64,000 bases of DNA from Sporobolomyces roseus. Lineage: Eukaryota; Basidiomycota; Microbotryomycetes; Sporidiobolales; Sporidiobolaceae. Made by a program: the position numbers and the translations under genes. Under the pieces are notes generated by a model. It was not told the DNA's origin and made no database searches. It worked only from the letters and a program-made list of their open reading frames with translations. Location: NCBI GenBank assembly GCA_016617785.1, contig JADILM010000009.1, forward strand, positions 434,001 through 498,000. The letters run 5' to 3'. This document shows positions 11,731 through 23,906 of the stretch, in pieces (positions within the stretch are counted from its first letter, which is position 1; every line of letters starts with the position of its first letter).

Positions 11731-12262
11731 AAAAAACACCACCAACTTTCCAAACAAATCACAAACATGGACTCTTATCCCCTTTCTTTTCCTCCTTCCC
11801 TCCTCTTTCTCCCTCTTTACGACTATCGATTTAATCACTCCCCCTCGCTTCTTCTTTGCTCGATAAATCCGATTATACCACACCTACACTTTCGCTCTCT
11901 GACTTTTTCATAGTGGACACTGTTTTCCCGTCTCCCTCCTCGCATTTTACCTCCCCTTTCCCCCGCCTGAGACGCATCAGGTCGGCTTTACTTCATATAG
12001 ATACATCCCCCTTCCTCGCTTACCCTTGTGTGTTCTCGTACCGTGTGTTTGTGTGTTTTCTTGATCGCTCTCTCTAACTCGTCGCTTGATCAAATTGCAA
12101 CCCTTTTTTACTCTTAGTCTCTCTCGTCTTGGTTGCGATCGGAACAAGAGCTGTCCCTCGATCATTTGCGAGAATGAGAAGAGTGAATCACTCGTCCCCT
12201 CTCCTTGCGAATTCTCAACTCTCTTTCTCATCTTTCGCCCTTTCACTTCCAACTCTCAAACT
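11731..12262. promoter_or_regulatory. Region between SUR7/PalI-like gene and TRS31
   Basis: It holds the 3' end of the SUR7-like gene and the promoter of TRS31, with pyrimidine-rich tracts (CTCTCTC runs near 12070 and 12118). No gene is supported. Confidence 0.45.
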
Positions 12263-13267
12263 ATGTCTATTCGAGATTCAGTTACCTCAAATCGAGACTC
12301 GATAGCCTCGACTACTTCACGGTTCTCTTCCCTCCTGACTCCCTCTTCCAACACTCATTCCACCTCTCGACCTTCTTCCTCTCTCTCCTATCACCCTCCC
12401 CAACCCTCTTCATTCTCCGGTACATCCACACCTCAGAACAACTCGACTCTCCCTCCCTCATCCAAGAGAACTAGTATAATCTATGATAGATCTCTCAATA
12501 AACCGAAATCCACTTCTAATTCTACATCACTCAGTACAACAGCCACTTCGGGAGGAGTAGGAGAAGTGAGTTTGGGAGCTTGGATGTTCTTGTTTGGAGA
12601 GATCGTACAATATACTCAGAAACAAGTTTCAGGAATCTCTGAATTCGAGAAACGGTTAGTTCACTCTCCTCTCCCATTCTCCTCTCCCATTCTCCCACTG
12701 ACTCACTCAATCTGTAGACTCTCTATCCTAGGTTATCGAGTAGGAACTCGACTCCTCGAATTACTCCCCCTCCGCGATTCACTCTACCCCATAACTTCCT
12801 CCCTCGGTCGTTCACCTCCTCCTCCCTCCCGTACCCTCCGACTTCTCCCACTCCTAACCTACATTCACTCCCCTTTGTATCGTTACCTCTTTGGGAAACC
12901 CGCGGATAGTTTGGAGAGGAGTACCGAGAATTCAGATGAATACATGATTGGGGATGATGACATGGTCATTACTAGAGGGATACAAGTACCGAAAGAGATG
13001 AAGGAGTTGAGTTGTGCGGCTTTGGTCGCTGGGATCGTAGAGGCTGTGATGGATGGAAGTGGATTCGTGAGTCGTCGTTTGATTTCCTTACTGTTTTTTC
13101 GCTCGAAGTGGAGCTGAGTGGGTTGACGTCGAGGTTGACAGCCCGCGAGAGTCACGGCTCATTCTGTACCGACTACACAACATCCAAGACGGACAGTCAT
13201 ACTCATTAAACTGGATCAAAGCGTGCTGGAACGAGAAGCTGCTCTATCCGCTCCGACGGCAAAGTAG
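12263..13267 (+). CDS. TRS31: TRAPP complex subunit Trs31/TRAPPC5
   Basis: CDS join(12263..12654,12718..13066,13142..13267), 288 aa. Trs31 is a Bet3-family core subunit of the TRAPP complexes that activate Ypt1/Rab1 and act in ER-Golgi and later vesicle tethering. After a Ser/Thr-rich leader of about 95 aa come the family motifs in order: [70 protein letters not shown], and [10 protein letters not shown] followed by [15 protein letters not shown]. The match to TRAPPC5 runs across both introns, which supports the exon joins. The leader is longer than in the human protein, as in other fungi. It converges with the Smr gene. Confidence 0.95.
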
Positions 13268-13583
13268 GAGCAGACGAGGGATCTACTGAAATTTGTTTGG
13301 GAGGGACGAAATAGGGGCTCAGGATGTAGCAATCGGTTATCAAAGGTTGTTGTAACGAATAAACGTTCGAATGAAAAAGAGGATTGTCTGATGAAAACGC
13401 TCTCTCGTACGAATGAGTCTTACCCGCAAAGAGAGAGAGGGACGATACTATCTTTATCACTTCTCTCAATTTCTCACTGCAGGCGTCCTATCTCTCTCGA
13501 TCCCATCAGCTGACAAGACTCGATAAGATTAAAAATACATAAGTTATGGATATAACCCTTCCTTCCTCTCCCATCTCAAAGAT
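13268..13583. other. Convergent intergenic region
   Basis: This 316-base gap lies between the ends of TRS31 (+) and the Smr-domain gene (-). An A/T-rich patch near 13530 may hold the 3' ends. No gene is seen. Confidence 0.45.
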
Positions 13584-15342
13584 CTACATAACCACGCAAC
13601 CTCCATCATCCCTCTGTCCCATCTCCCTCACGACGTCCTCCCCACCCTTAATCTCCCTCGATCCACTCATCTGCGCACCCTGCCTCTGTAACTGCACGAC
13701 AATGACTCCTTGATTATGAGGATCCAATTGAGCCGTCAAATGTTTCCGTTGCATTAACGAAGTGATTGCAGGTTTCAACTTCGCCACGTGAGAAGGAGAA
13801 TGATTTCCTTTCCCTACGATCACTCTCAATTCACTCAATCCTTGATTCCTCGCATTCTAAAAACCCCTCGCCCAATTCAACTCATCAGCTCTTCCTCCCA
13901 CGTAGAGAGAGAGAGAGAAGGGAAAGAGTTGCGTACATCAATTGCTTTCTCAGTGAATTCGATCGATTCTTGAACGTATAAACCATGTAAATCTACTGAA
14001 CCTGGAGGTTGGACCCGGTTGTTTTCGTTGAAGATCCACGAGGCCGCTTCGTCGTTGTATTGTTCTTTCAATTGTTGGTGACGTTTCCCGGCCAAACTCA
14101 ATTCGTGAGCTGCTTCTCCATTTCCAGAGGTATACGCCGCTTGAGAATCACTGAATGCTTTCGCCTGTACACTCACTTTTTTTATCAGCTACTGTATAGA
14201 GAAGACTGGGAAGAGGGGGAGGGAACCGTACCATGAGGTCTCCTTCTCTAATAGCTTTGTTTCGTAATTCGACATAATTCGCATTTTGAGCGTTCGACAT
14301 ATCGTAATTCTGTTCCTCGGCATAGATTTCGTCAAAGTGTAAGAGAATGTCGTCGTTCATTCGGACGAGGGTTTTGTAAGAGGGTCGAAGGAATTGAGGG
14401 AGGAGGTGGAAAATCGAAATTTTGAGGGGTTGGGGTTCGGAGGGAGAGGGTTTTGAAGGTGAGTCATCGGGTGTGGAGGAGGGAGTTGTGGTTAGAGGGA
14501 GTTCGTCAGAGGGGAGAGCGGGGAGGAGGGGTCGACGATGTGAGGGAGGTGGGAAGGAAGAGGTTGGATCAGAGATCGGTTGACCAGGTCGACGTGAGAG
14601 GGTTGAAGTAGAAGAGAAGTAGCGTAAAGAGTATAGAGAAGGGAGGACGATGGTTTGAGGTATCCGGTAAGCGTTTGCGAAGGGAGATAGAGAGAAAGTT
14701 GGAAAGAGTCGAGAGGGATTATGTGAAGAAGGGTAAGGAAAGAGGGGAAAGGATCTGGTGAGCTTCTGAATATAGAGCAATAAGGCGTCGGAAGCTGCTC
14801 GAATCTTTGACTCGAGAGAGCGAGGGAGGAGGGAGGGAACAGGTGGAAAGTGAAAAGGGCAAACTTACGGTAGGTTTTCCATCGTGAGCTCCGTAACCTC
14901 CTCCGCCATAGTGGGGCTGAGAGTGAGGTTGCTGATAACCTTGATTCCAAGCGTTTTGTTGTTGTCCTGCGTGACCTACTGCCGGAGGAGGATAAGGGGA
15001 TTGACCTCCTCCTCCTTGATTTTGCGAGTAATTCGGTTGGGACTGCGAGTGATACTGCTGCTGTTGTTGCTGTTGTTGTTGAGCGTGTTGTTTCTGTTGT
15101 TGCTTCTTTGACCATTTCTTGTAGAAAGTGAACAACTTCTTGCCGATTCGTAGAATGTCATTGAAATTAATCTGTCCGTTGCCCACTACAAAGAGCAATC
15201 GATCAAATCAGCGATATTTCTCAACAGCTGATCAGTATATTGAGCGTGGTCGTCAAGCAATTAGAGGTGTGTAGGATGAGAGGGATGGGATTGTAGATGA
15301 AGGAAATAAACAGGAGAAGTGAGATGAGAAGGGGGACTCACT
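13584..15342 (-). CDS. DUF1771-Smr domain protein (possible alternative first exon)
   Basis: Predicted CDS complement(join(13584..13856,13937..14164,14232..14309,14869..15185,15342)). The C-terminal half is clear: a DUF1771 helix pair (NAQNANYVELRNKAIREGD, then KRHQQLKEQYNDEA) followed by an Smr domain (VDLHGLYVQES, then LRVIVGKGNHS). Smr domains bind or cleave nucleic acid; fungal relatives act in mRNA surveillance. The N-terminal exon reads MGNGQINFNDILRIGKKLF, then a poly-Gln and Gly/Tyr-rich region. Its start codon would be split, A at 15342 and TG at 15185-15184. The 559-nt intron before the DUF1771 exon is far longer than usual here and is itself open in frame from 14780 with a mitochondrial-type leader, so a second start is possible. 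Confidence 0.7.
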
Positions 15343-15659
15343 GATGGCTATTGGCTACCTCTAGCCCTGATATTATCCTTCCTACTAAGCTATCTACAGT
15401 ATGTACCAAGCGATTTTAGAAGTCGATGTTTGATGGAGAGAGACAAAGTTTGCTTCTCCTCTCTTGACCTCCTACTCTTCACTTCTGCTCGCAATCGACC
15501 TCAAGCACTTCGAGGGTAGCTTTGATAAGCCTCACAATAGCTCTGTTAGATAGACCCGCTTCGAGCAACTGCAAATTCCGCTTCGACCTCTCGCACCTTC
15601 ACGGCGATCTTCTCAATCAGCCTCAACCAGCTCGACATCACTACAGCGCTCGCACATCC

Positions 15660-16431
15660 ATGCAGAGTCACTCCTCCTCGTCGCCTCAAGCTCCGCAAAA
15701 AGCGCAAATTGTTCCGCCCCAACCGACTCTTTGCTCAACTCCTTCGAAAATATCACCATTCGATGCGATTACAATCTCAGACACACCCTCTTCGCACTCT
15801 ACGAGCCATTTCGGTCGTCGCCGTATGCCGGAGGAGGAAGATGGAGAAGCAGTGCATCCCGTCATCGTCGAAATCTTGAAGAAGACCTCTCTCGAGGCTC
15901 GACAAAGTACAGCCAGCGATGACAGAACACAGTCGAACGAGAGAGTAGAGGGATCGTCATCTGAGAGCCCAAAGAGCGGTCAAAAAGAGCTAAAGCAGAC
16001 CAGTGAGCTTCTTCTTTTTCCTCGTAATTTCCTGTACATCGCATTTCCACTCTATCTCGTCTCTGGCACCATGGCCTTTGTCTGGTACTGTATCAACGGA
16101 GCTAACAAATTGCTCACGACGCAGAACGAGCCATCCAGAATCGACGAGCTCAAGCGGCATTTCGACAAAAGAAGCAGCAACGAATCGAGTGAGCTGCCCT
16201 TTCTCTCGCCTCATTCGACATCCTCCTCGACTCCTCGCCAACGACCCTACTACGCCTTACAGGCATCTTGAGGCACAAGTGTCTACGATTCCTGCCTTAC
16301 AGAAAGAGATCTGGAGGAACAATAAACGAATCCGAGAATTGGAGAGGGAGAAACTCGAATGGGAGAGGGAGAAAGCAATGTGGAGGATCAAGCATGGGTG
16401 TCCGTGCTCTCAGGATGTTAGAAAGATCTAA
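15660..16431 (+). CDS. Small bZIP transcription factor
   Basis: CDS join(15660..16002,16125..16188,16263..16431), 191 aa. The bZIP appears only after splicing, because the middle exon is read in a different frame from the one that looks open on the genome. The basic region reads RAIQNRRAQAAFRQKKQQRI (the fungal NRxxQxxFRxR/K signature). It is followed directly by a zipper helix starting EHLEAQVSTIPALQKEIW and continuing through IRELEREKLEWEREKAMW. The N-terminal 115 aa are Ser/Pro-rich with the acidic patch PEEEDGEAVHP. The protein is short for a Yap-type factor and ends soon after the zipper (CPCSQDVRKI). It lies between the Smr gene (divergent) and the right kinase (same strand), in the single-copy core of the inverted duplication. 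Confidence 0.8.
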
Positions 16432-16721
16432 ACTGAAGCTCAAGCTGGACGGGGAAAATGAGACGGTTCGAAACTGTTTCTTCGAGGAATTGGGATTCTT
16501 TCTTCTGAATCTTACCCGTAAGTTCATTCAACTATCTACTTCTTCGTGCACCGTTTCACGAGCCGCTCTGATGCACCTTGAGACGAAATTGGATCGAATG
16601 CTCTCGATACTCGAATGCAGGTCTAGTCCTCCTACTCGAGAAACTCCAAATCCAAACCCTAAACCTCCTTCCCTCCATCATCGCCCTCGCCCTCTCCACT
16701 CGACAAACTGTATTCGAAGGG

Positions 16722-19700
16722 ATGGTCACCACCCGTACTCGACCCCTGCGAGCTCGATCTTCCGCCTACTCTCCTGCGATTCCTTCTCCTCTTCACGGTA
16801 GATTCCCTCATGTCACTCCCGCCTCTCCTCGAACACTACGCTCCGCGACTACACAAGCTACTCGACCACCTCTATCACCGAAATCATACGCTGCACCCTC
16901 TCAATCTGCCGAGAACGAAGGAAGAAGCGAATCAATCACTCAACTCTCCTTCCCGCCTCCCTTGAAACGACACGCTCAATCTCTGTCACCTTCAGCCGCC
17001 GATCCTTCGAGTGAGATCGAAAGTGAGGCTGAGTTAGAATGGGAAATGAGGGAAGAAGTGTTTGTTGGAGAATGGAAAATTGGTCAAAGTTTAGGACAAG
17101 GTACTTCAGGTTCGCTTTCTCTCTCTTCTCTGCATCTCTAGCTCTTCTTGCTACTGATAGTGTTGAGTCAGCTTTGAACAGGCACGGTGAAGCTAGGGAG
17201 AAGTATCAAGACTGGAGTGTTTGCAGCGATCAAAAGAGTGAAAAGGTTACCTCAAGGACACAAGGTGCGTCTTTCTCTCTGTTCGCATCGTTCGCACGTT
17301 AATGTGAGCTGATGTAGCGATAGAAGGAAAGCACAGGAAGCGTCGTTGGTGCATCGAGAGATTGCGTTGATGAAATCGGTTAATCCTCATCCTCATTTGG
17401 TCGAATTGTTCGATGTTTACGAAACGAGCGATGATCTGTCAGGGACAGCTTTCGCTCGCTACTTCATCTCCTTATACTGATGTAGCGCAATCTTGGTCGC
17501 TGACAGGTTTCTCATCACGGAATATTGTCCTCGAGGAGAACTCTTTCAATACGTTCAAACTCACGTCCTCTCTCCTTTCGAAGTCCATCGATTCTATTCT
17601 CAACTCGTCAGTGCAGTCAGTGCAGGTCTCCATTACACCTCTCCGCTACAACACTGACTCTCCCTCGTCGTCTAGCTCCTTCACCTCTCGAACCTATCGA
17701 TTTCGCACCGAGACATTAAATTCGAAAACCTTCTCCTCTTCATCGACCCCGATGATCACCTCTCAATCAAACTTGCCGATATGGGTATGGCTACCTTTCA
17801 GCTCTCCTCTTCCCTCTTGACGACAAGTTGTGGATCACCTCATTATGCAGCTCCAGAAGTCATCGAAGTTAGTCTCTCTCTTTTCTCCTCCTTCTCTCAT
17901 CTCAAGCTGACATACGCAAGTGAAGGGTGAGCCGTATGAGGGGAGTCTGGCAGATGTTTGGTCAGCCGGTGTCTGTTTATTTGCGATGATCGCGAGACGA
18001 TTACCTTTCGATCATGAACATATTCCTACGTTACTCAAGATGATCAAGTTGGGAGAGTATGAGATGGATGAATTGATACAAGGGTGGGAGAAGGAAGTTG
18101 TCAGAGGGAGCTTGAAGAGGGATGTCAAGGAGAGGTGGACAGTGAGTCGATGCTCAAGATTTCTAGTCTTTCATCCAGGTGACTGACCAAGGTTTTGGGT
18201 TTTGATCACAGCTCGAGGAGATCGCAAGACATCCTTACCTCGCATCGAACTCAAAGCCTCCTCCAATTCAGCGTTTCGAGGAGGAGGAGGGAAGAGCAAC
18301 TTTGAAGGATGAGGACTTTGTCGATTCCGAGAATTTCGATTTGGCTATCTTAGCCAGTCTCGGGGTAGTGCTCAAGGTGTCGACGCTGGACGAGGTGAAG
18401 GAGATGTTGAGAACTGATCGGTGAGCAACGGCCTTCGATCGAATCCAAAGGGAAAGTTTCGCTGATTCGATGAAGTTCCTCACAGCAATCATGCTCGTTT
18501 CTTCTACTCAAAGCTTCTCACTTTCCGACAATCAGCGCCTACTCTACCTCCCACACCAAGCGCCTCAACGACTTATGATGAGATGGACGACGATTCGACA
18601 GAGCTCTGCGAATCACTTCATCCCTCGCTCAGTCCCTCGCAATTCCCATCCCCACCTCCACTCTTGACCCCTACTTTTGTTGATTTCGACTACTGGAACC
18701 CTCGTTGCGAGATTGAAGAAACCACACCTTCAAAATGGGATCCTTCGCTCAATCCTCCTCGAGCTTCTCTTCTCAGCAACGAAATCCTCAAATCTCTCGC
18801 CCACTCTCACTCTGAGCAAGGCCATATCCGTCACTCCGCACCTCCACAACCTCATCTCCTCCCTTCCGATCTGTTATGTCTTCACGAATTTGGACCAATC
18901 GCTTCTGCACCACCTCAAATCGAATCATTCCCTTTCGACCCCCTTCCAAACTCGCCTCGTCTTGTTGAAGATCCTTCTCACACGAACAGTGCCGCAACAA
19001 CTGAATCAAACAAGCCCTTTCTTGACCTCGGACAAAGCATCGATTCAGCTTCTCATCGATCTCATTACTCTTACAGCGTTCTCGATTCTCCTTCTTTCGA
19101 CTCGAGTCGATCAAACATCGGTCATTCGGAACGCTTCCCTCGCAAGAAACCTTCAATGCATCAACGGATTCGATCATTACTCTCAGCTCCCTCGGCTCCT
19201 TGTCTTGGTCCCCTCTCCGTTCCTCTCCCCGTCTCCCCTCGAATTAGCACCACTCAAGCACTTCGCAATCGACCGTCCTCTCCCACTCCTTCAACAGCGA
19301 CCACCTCATCCCGGCTTACTCGATCAAACGCTTATCGTTCACTCGGTCGAGCACTCATCGGCAAAGATCCCAAATCACCTGTCCTCAAATCCTCCTTCCC
19401 TCCCTCCGAGATCTCGTACGCTCAACGAGTCGTCCTCGAGACTCTGTCACCCTCTACCGCTTCTCCCGTTCCTTCTTCGACTTTTTCCCTCGACTCTCGT
19501 CGAAAGGAAAAGATTGGAGACGACCTTCGATTCCTCGCTTCTACTTCTTCTCCTGCTCTCCTCTTACAGCCGAAAGAAGGAACGAAGGCAGTTCGCAAGT
19601 CAACAATCAAGAAGAAATTGAGTTCGAGGATGTTGGAGTTCTTTCACGACAACGACGATTCTACTCCCTCTTCTCCTACCTCAACTCCTACGACGACTAA

Positions 19701-20406
19701 GGCAGAACTCACAAAAGAGAAACGACGACCTCAAGCTCTTTCACTCGCATCCAGTAACCTTTTCGCCGTCAACGCCAAAATCGAACCTCGACCTCCTTCT
19801 CTCGTCAAAAAGCTCTCTTCATTCGGGATCGGCTCGAGTCGATCTTCTCACCCTCTACCTCTTCCTTCTCCTCTCATTCTCAACTCGCCTACTCCAAGAA
19901 ACTGGAACTTCGACAAAAAGGATATAGACCCTTGCTCTTCGACTATCTCTTCTCTTCAATCTCGTCCACTTCACTCTTCACCTTACTCCGCGAAGAGACC
20001 CCTCTCTGAACCTCCTACTTTCCCTGTCCATCCTAGCCTATCAGCTCACCAAAGATCGACTCTTTCGACCACTCTATCTCCTCTCGCTTCTCACTGGTCT
20101 CCCGACACCTCTACCTCTTCCACTGCATCTTCCCAACTGTCGACGCTTCGAGTGGAGACTTCAAAGCTACAATTGGAGAACAAGCTACTTCGTTCAACGC
20201 TCGAATCGAAAGAAGAGGAAATCAAGCTGTTGAAACGAAGGGAGGAAACGACGAGGAGATTGATTGAGGAAGCTTTGACGGGTCGAGTGACCATGAGGAA
20301 AGAAGGATCAAAGACTAGCTTAGCGGATGAGGAGAGTGTCAAAGGGACAGAGGAGGAATGGGTGGAAAGTTTGAAGAGGTTGGAGAGAGGAATCTTCGCA
20401 GAGTAG
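16722..20406 (+). CDS. GIN4/Nim1-type CAMK protein kinase, right copy
   Basis: CDS join(16722..17109,17182..17264,17337..17437,17507..17615,17676..17867,17926..18141,18212..18420,18486..20406), 1072 aa. It has eight exons with the same internal exon lengths (83, 101, 109, 192, 216, 209 nt) as the left copy. Kinase motifs: [27 protein letters not shown] in place of [14 protein letters not shown] with intact APE, ADVWSAG. The long Ser-rich tail ends in a coiled coil near [23 protein letters not shown]4-type kinases organise septins and relay cell-size or morphogenesis signals to the cell cycle. Two intact paralogues in inverted orientation are unusual. This copy keeps canonical APE and may be the ancestral-function copy, which is an inference. 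Confidence 0.88.
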
Positions 20407-20660
20407 AGATTCGCTTTTTCTTGCTTAGACTTCTCTCGTTTGTTGTTGCTATATCTATCTTGTGTTTCCTTCTCACTGGTAACAGCGTGAGAGGATCAAG
20501 CGAAAGGAAGCGGAGCTTACGTTGATTTCCCACTTGAGCCTCGACGAATCAGCCATCGCCTCGCTCATTTCTCGTGCAAACGTTATCGCTGCCAGTCAAG
20601 AAGAACAAAGCACAGTGTTGCAGTGTACAAAAAAAGCAGAGAGCAGCACAAAAGTCGAAT

Positions 20661-22125
20661 TCAAGCAGTATTTCCCGACAAGAGACGAGCAAGTTTTTCG
20701 CGAAGTTTCTTGCGTCGGTTTTGTTTCGCGTTCCATTCCGCTATTTCCCTCTCATCTTCCTCTTCTTCCTCCTCGGGTTCGAATAACGGTAAAACCGCAT
20801 TGCCCCTGAAACTGATTCCAACCTTGATTCCGTATTCCCTAACTGCCTTGACCTTTGCCAATTCTAGGACATCCTTGATACTCTGTCCTTCTTCCAACGT
20901 CCTCCTCCAAGTAATCGAATCGATGAGCTGATCAGGGATGGTGAAAGTCATGTAGGGCTGAAGCGATTCGGAAGCGTAAACGACCAGATCGAGCTCGTTG
21001 TCCCTGTATCCAGTCCAAGCTATACCACTTCCGGTCGTAACGTGACGTTCCTTTTTCTTCATGCCCTTCTCTATGAGACTCATCTCTCGAATCGGCGTCA
21101 CCAAACAGAAGTTTCGAATCGGTAGGTCCACGATAGTCGAGATGAGTTTCTGGAGAGACTTGCTGATGCGATCGTCGTTGTTTCGAGTGAGCCACGAGTG
21201 ATCGTACTTGTGATTGCGATCGTGGAAGTCGACGGTGATGCATAGCGTGGAGAGGTTGCGAAGAACGGATAGATCGAGTACGACGTCTGAGGGATCTCCA
21301 TTGAGATAGAGAGTGAGGGAAATGAGACTATCGGCAGAGCTCAAGATGATCCAGGAGAAGAAGTGTCGATCGGGAGGGGAAGTTGCGACGAGTTGACGGA
21401 GGTGAAAGAGAGGAGGATCGCAGAACGGAGCCGAGCCGTTGTCAGATACGTTTCCGTTGTAGACCTCGAGATCAGGGAAAGATTCTTCGAGACGTCCGAG
21501 AGAGATCTGGGTGTCTTCGCTGGCGATTTCGGGAAGTCGAAGATGCTTGATCGTCGGACAGTGCCTTCGAACTGCTTCAAGGAATCCTTCGATGATCTGT
21601 CCTTCAACTCCCGACGAGTCCCTGTCCGCCTTGATCTGTTCGACTCCGCTCAAGTGTGAGAGGAGGTAGGCGAAGGTGATCATGTTGTTTGACGACGCTC
21701 CTCTGCAATCGACCGATAACGAATTGACCAACTTCGCACATCCCCGACTCGTCAACAACGTCCTCATCGCGTCGCGTTCCTCCGACTCATCTGGAGAGAT
21801 TGCTAGGGAGTACTCTTGAGCAATGTCGATGTGGATGTCCTGATAGAGAAGTGGACGAGCGATTCGAAGGAAGGTGTGATTGATGAGACAGAGTGAGGCT
21901 AACGAATCTTCGCGAGTGGTTTCCGAGGAGAGTGTGACCGCTATGAAGATATCGCGAAGGAGCTCTGTGGGTAGGGAGGAGAAGGAGGTGGACCAGCGAC
22001 GTGGGAAAGAAGACGAAGAGGATGATGAAGATCTAGACACGACGAGAGACTTCAGTGGATAGCAATGAGCGAATAGAGAGTGCTACATACGATTCTTGAG
22101 ACTCTCGAGCACTCATTGCATCCAT
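20661..22125 (-). CDS. F-box-like protein, class C
   Basis: CDS complement(join(20661..22032,22091..22125)), 468 aa. Exon 1 (35 nt) encodes MDAMSARESQE and ends in phase 2. The intron (donor GTATGT, acceptor GTCTAG) joins a run of serines before the F-box-like motif LPTELLRDIFIAV, followed by SLCLINHTFLRIARPLLYQDI. The remainder is LRR-like, with repeated LSGVEQI, IKHLRLPEI and LSVLRNLSTLCI style segments. The tail is acidic and then basic (EEEEEEDEREIAEWNAKQ, RRKKLREKL). Its first exon differs from classes A and B. It is the first of five minus-strand F-box-like genes after the right kinase and converges with it, with about 250 bases between stop codons. Confidence 0.82.
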
Positions 22126-22543
22126 TTGAAGTCTTGTGGACGGCGCGAGTGATGAGGAAGAGGTGAAGACTTTGAAGAGAACTAAGCGGGACAGGGACCT
22201 CGATCTTGCTTCTGGATCGAGAAGGAGCTGTTACGAGAGTGCTGAAGTAAAGCAGAGCGAAGACTAGCGGTGGAAGATAGAAGGGAAAAGGTCAAATTCG
22301 ACATCGAAATCGTTTTTGTCAAAGTTCTCAAACAGCTGCAGTCGACTTGCTCAAGCACTTGTCGGCAGAATCTCTTCGAGGAGACGAAAGAACTATTTCC
22401 AACGTTGCGGAAGACAAGCGAATCTTTTCTCGAATTGCAGGTTCTCTTCGTTGTCACCACTCGAGCTACTCTAGCCCGTCCCTTTTCCGTTTCTCACTAA
22501 GCTTCCACTACCTCGCCTACCCGACCTCCCATTATCTCCCTGT
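22126..22543. promoter_or_regulatory. Region upstream of the class C F-box-like gene
   Basis: This 418-base gap between two minus-strand F-box-like genes holds no convincing gene. Short frames on both strands lack any motif. Confidence 0.4.
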
Positions 22544-23906
22544 CTAGAAGAATTCGCAACTGATTCCGAATCGTTCGCAAGTCGGAGCGAAATCCTGGAC
22601 CACTTCGAATGGAGATTCGGGCATTTGGACGAAGCTGAAGGGTGGCTCATGAGGAGGGTAGACGCCGACGTGCTTCAGTTGATGAAGTCGACGATGCCCG
22701 GCGAGGGGGACAATCGAGAGCCACTGACCCTGAGTGAGGAATCGCGATTGAATGAGCAGGTTGTGAATCGAAGTGGGTATCGCTGCTAGTAATCGTTCAG
22801 AGGGAGGCAGGTGTAGTGTAGGAGGAGTGCTTGAGGTAATCTTGAGAGTCTTGATCGACAGGGTTCGGGCTGAGAGGAGGAGGCATTCTGAATGATCGAT
22901 AACGAGTGGAAAGAGATGGGGAGACCAGCGAGAGTTCCATGCATCGAGACAGAGATCGAGGTGAAGAGACTCGAGATTGACGAGGATTGCCAGGTTGATA
23001 AAGAGCGGTTCGTGACTGACGACAAGAGAAATGGAGGTGAGAGAATCGCAAGAGGTTGAAAGGCTGAGATCGAAAGTCTTGTGATCGATAGGAGCCGTAA
23101 GTACTATTCGTTGTAGTTTGTGTGGTACCTTGAGAACGTATGAAGCATCAATCGTAACGCCGTGTGGAGCTAAACGCTTGGGTCCGAGGAATTTCAAGTT
23201 GAAAGAAGCGATGAGGCATTCGAGTTGTGGGAAAGAAAGGATTATAATGGTGTAGTCGAAGGTATCGAGGAGTCGCTTAGTGACTTCGATGGTTCTGATA
23301 TTCAGGCGTTCAATTGCGAGTCGAATGAAGAAATCCGACAAATGTGAAGTCTTGCCGTTGGTGAACCAGTTTCCAATGTCGTGTACCGAAATAGCTTGTA
23401 GCTGCTCCATCTCTGGAAGGAATCTAGTGAACCTTGTCCAATCACTCATGTCCAATCCCAACGAAATTTCAACGTGCTTGACGAATCCAATTAATTCCGA
23501 TTTCTCTTCGAAGGTCTTGATCAGACTCATGAGCTGTTGACTGTAGCCTCGTTTGGCGTCGTATCTGACTAGATCGAAAGGAACTCGTTCGTAAAGCAGA
23601 GGGCGAGCGATTTGACAGAGGAAGCGATTGACGAGGGAAACATTGACGAGAGCTGTACGGCGTAGACGCTGACGATCCTTCACTTCCGGTATACTGTAGA
23701 TGATATCGTGGAGTATTTCGATCGGGAGGGAGAGAAGAGAAGCTGAGGGACAGTGAGAGTGAGGAGAAGGAGGCGGAGAAGAGAGAACGAGACTGTATAC
23801 GCTCGAGACGAGGTCAGTCAGTCGCAGAGAGCGAGTAGACAGCTGATACATACCTCTGTGCAGCTTCCATGCCTCCTGCTTGTCCATCTCGAGTCGTAGT
23901 ATCCAT
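22544..23906 (-). CDS. F-box-like protein, class B, copy B1
   Basis: CDS complement(join(22544..23792,23854..23906)), 433 aa. Exon 1 is 53 nt (MDTTTRDGQAGGMEAAQ) and is followed by a 61-nt intron with donor GTATGT and acceptor ATACAG. The F-box-like part reads LPIEILHDIIYSIPE, then VSLVNRFLCQIARPLLYERV. The central part holds LRR-like leucine spacing (LVNLESLHLDL). The C-terminus (CERFGISCEFF) lacks the acidic tail of class A. Copy B2 at 36787-38176 has a first exon of identical length, the same MDTTTRD start and conserved upstream sequence, so the two are a duplicated pair. Skp1 binding is inferred from the motif only. Confidence 0.82.

Larger units (their letters stand above)
4450..20460. 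repeat. Inverted segmental duplication (kinase arms)
   Basis: The minus-strand kinase gene with its 3' flank (about 4450-8206) and the plus-strand kinase gene (16722 to about 20460) are inverted copies with identical exon-intron design and a 3' flank match of about 60 bases. They enclose 8.5 kb of single-copy genes (BRCT, SUR7-like, TRS31, Smr, bZIP). Outside both arms lie F-box-like genes pointing toward the kinases, and sequence 1-694 is the inverted match of about 27888-28650. The whole block 1-28650 is therefore mirror-like. Confidence 0.85.

Noticed and set aside
14340..14780. A separate mitochondrial gene inside the Smr gene
   Set aside because: The frame runs without a stop into the DUF1771 exon, so it is either an intron or an alternative first exon, not an independent gene. 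I kept it only as a finding.
16003..16124. A transmembrane protein in the 15522-16271 plus frame
   Set aside because: The hydrophobic segment (FLYIAFPLYLVSG) lies in an intron of the bZIP gene with GTGAGC donor and CGCAG acceptor; splicing gives a clear bZIP.
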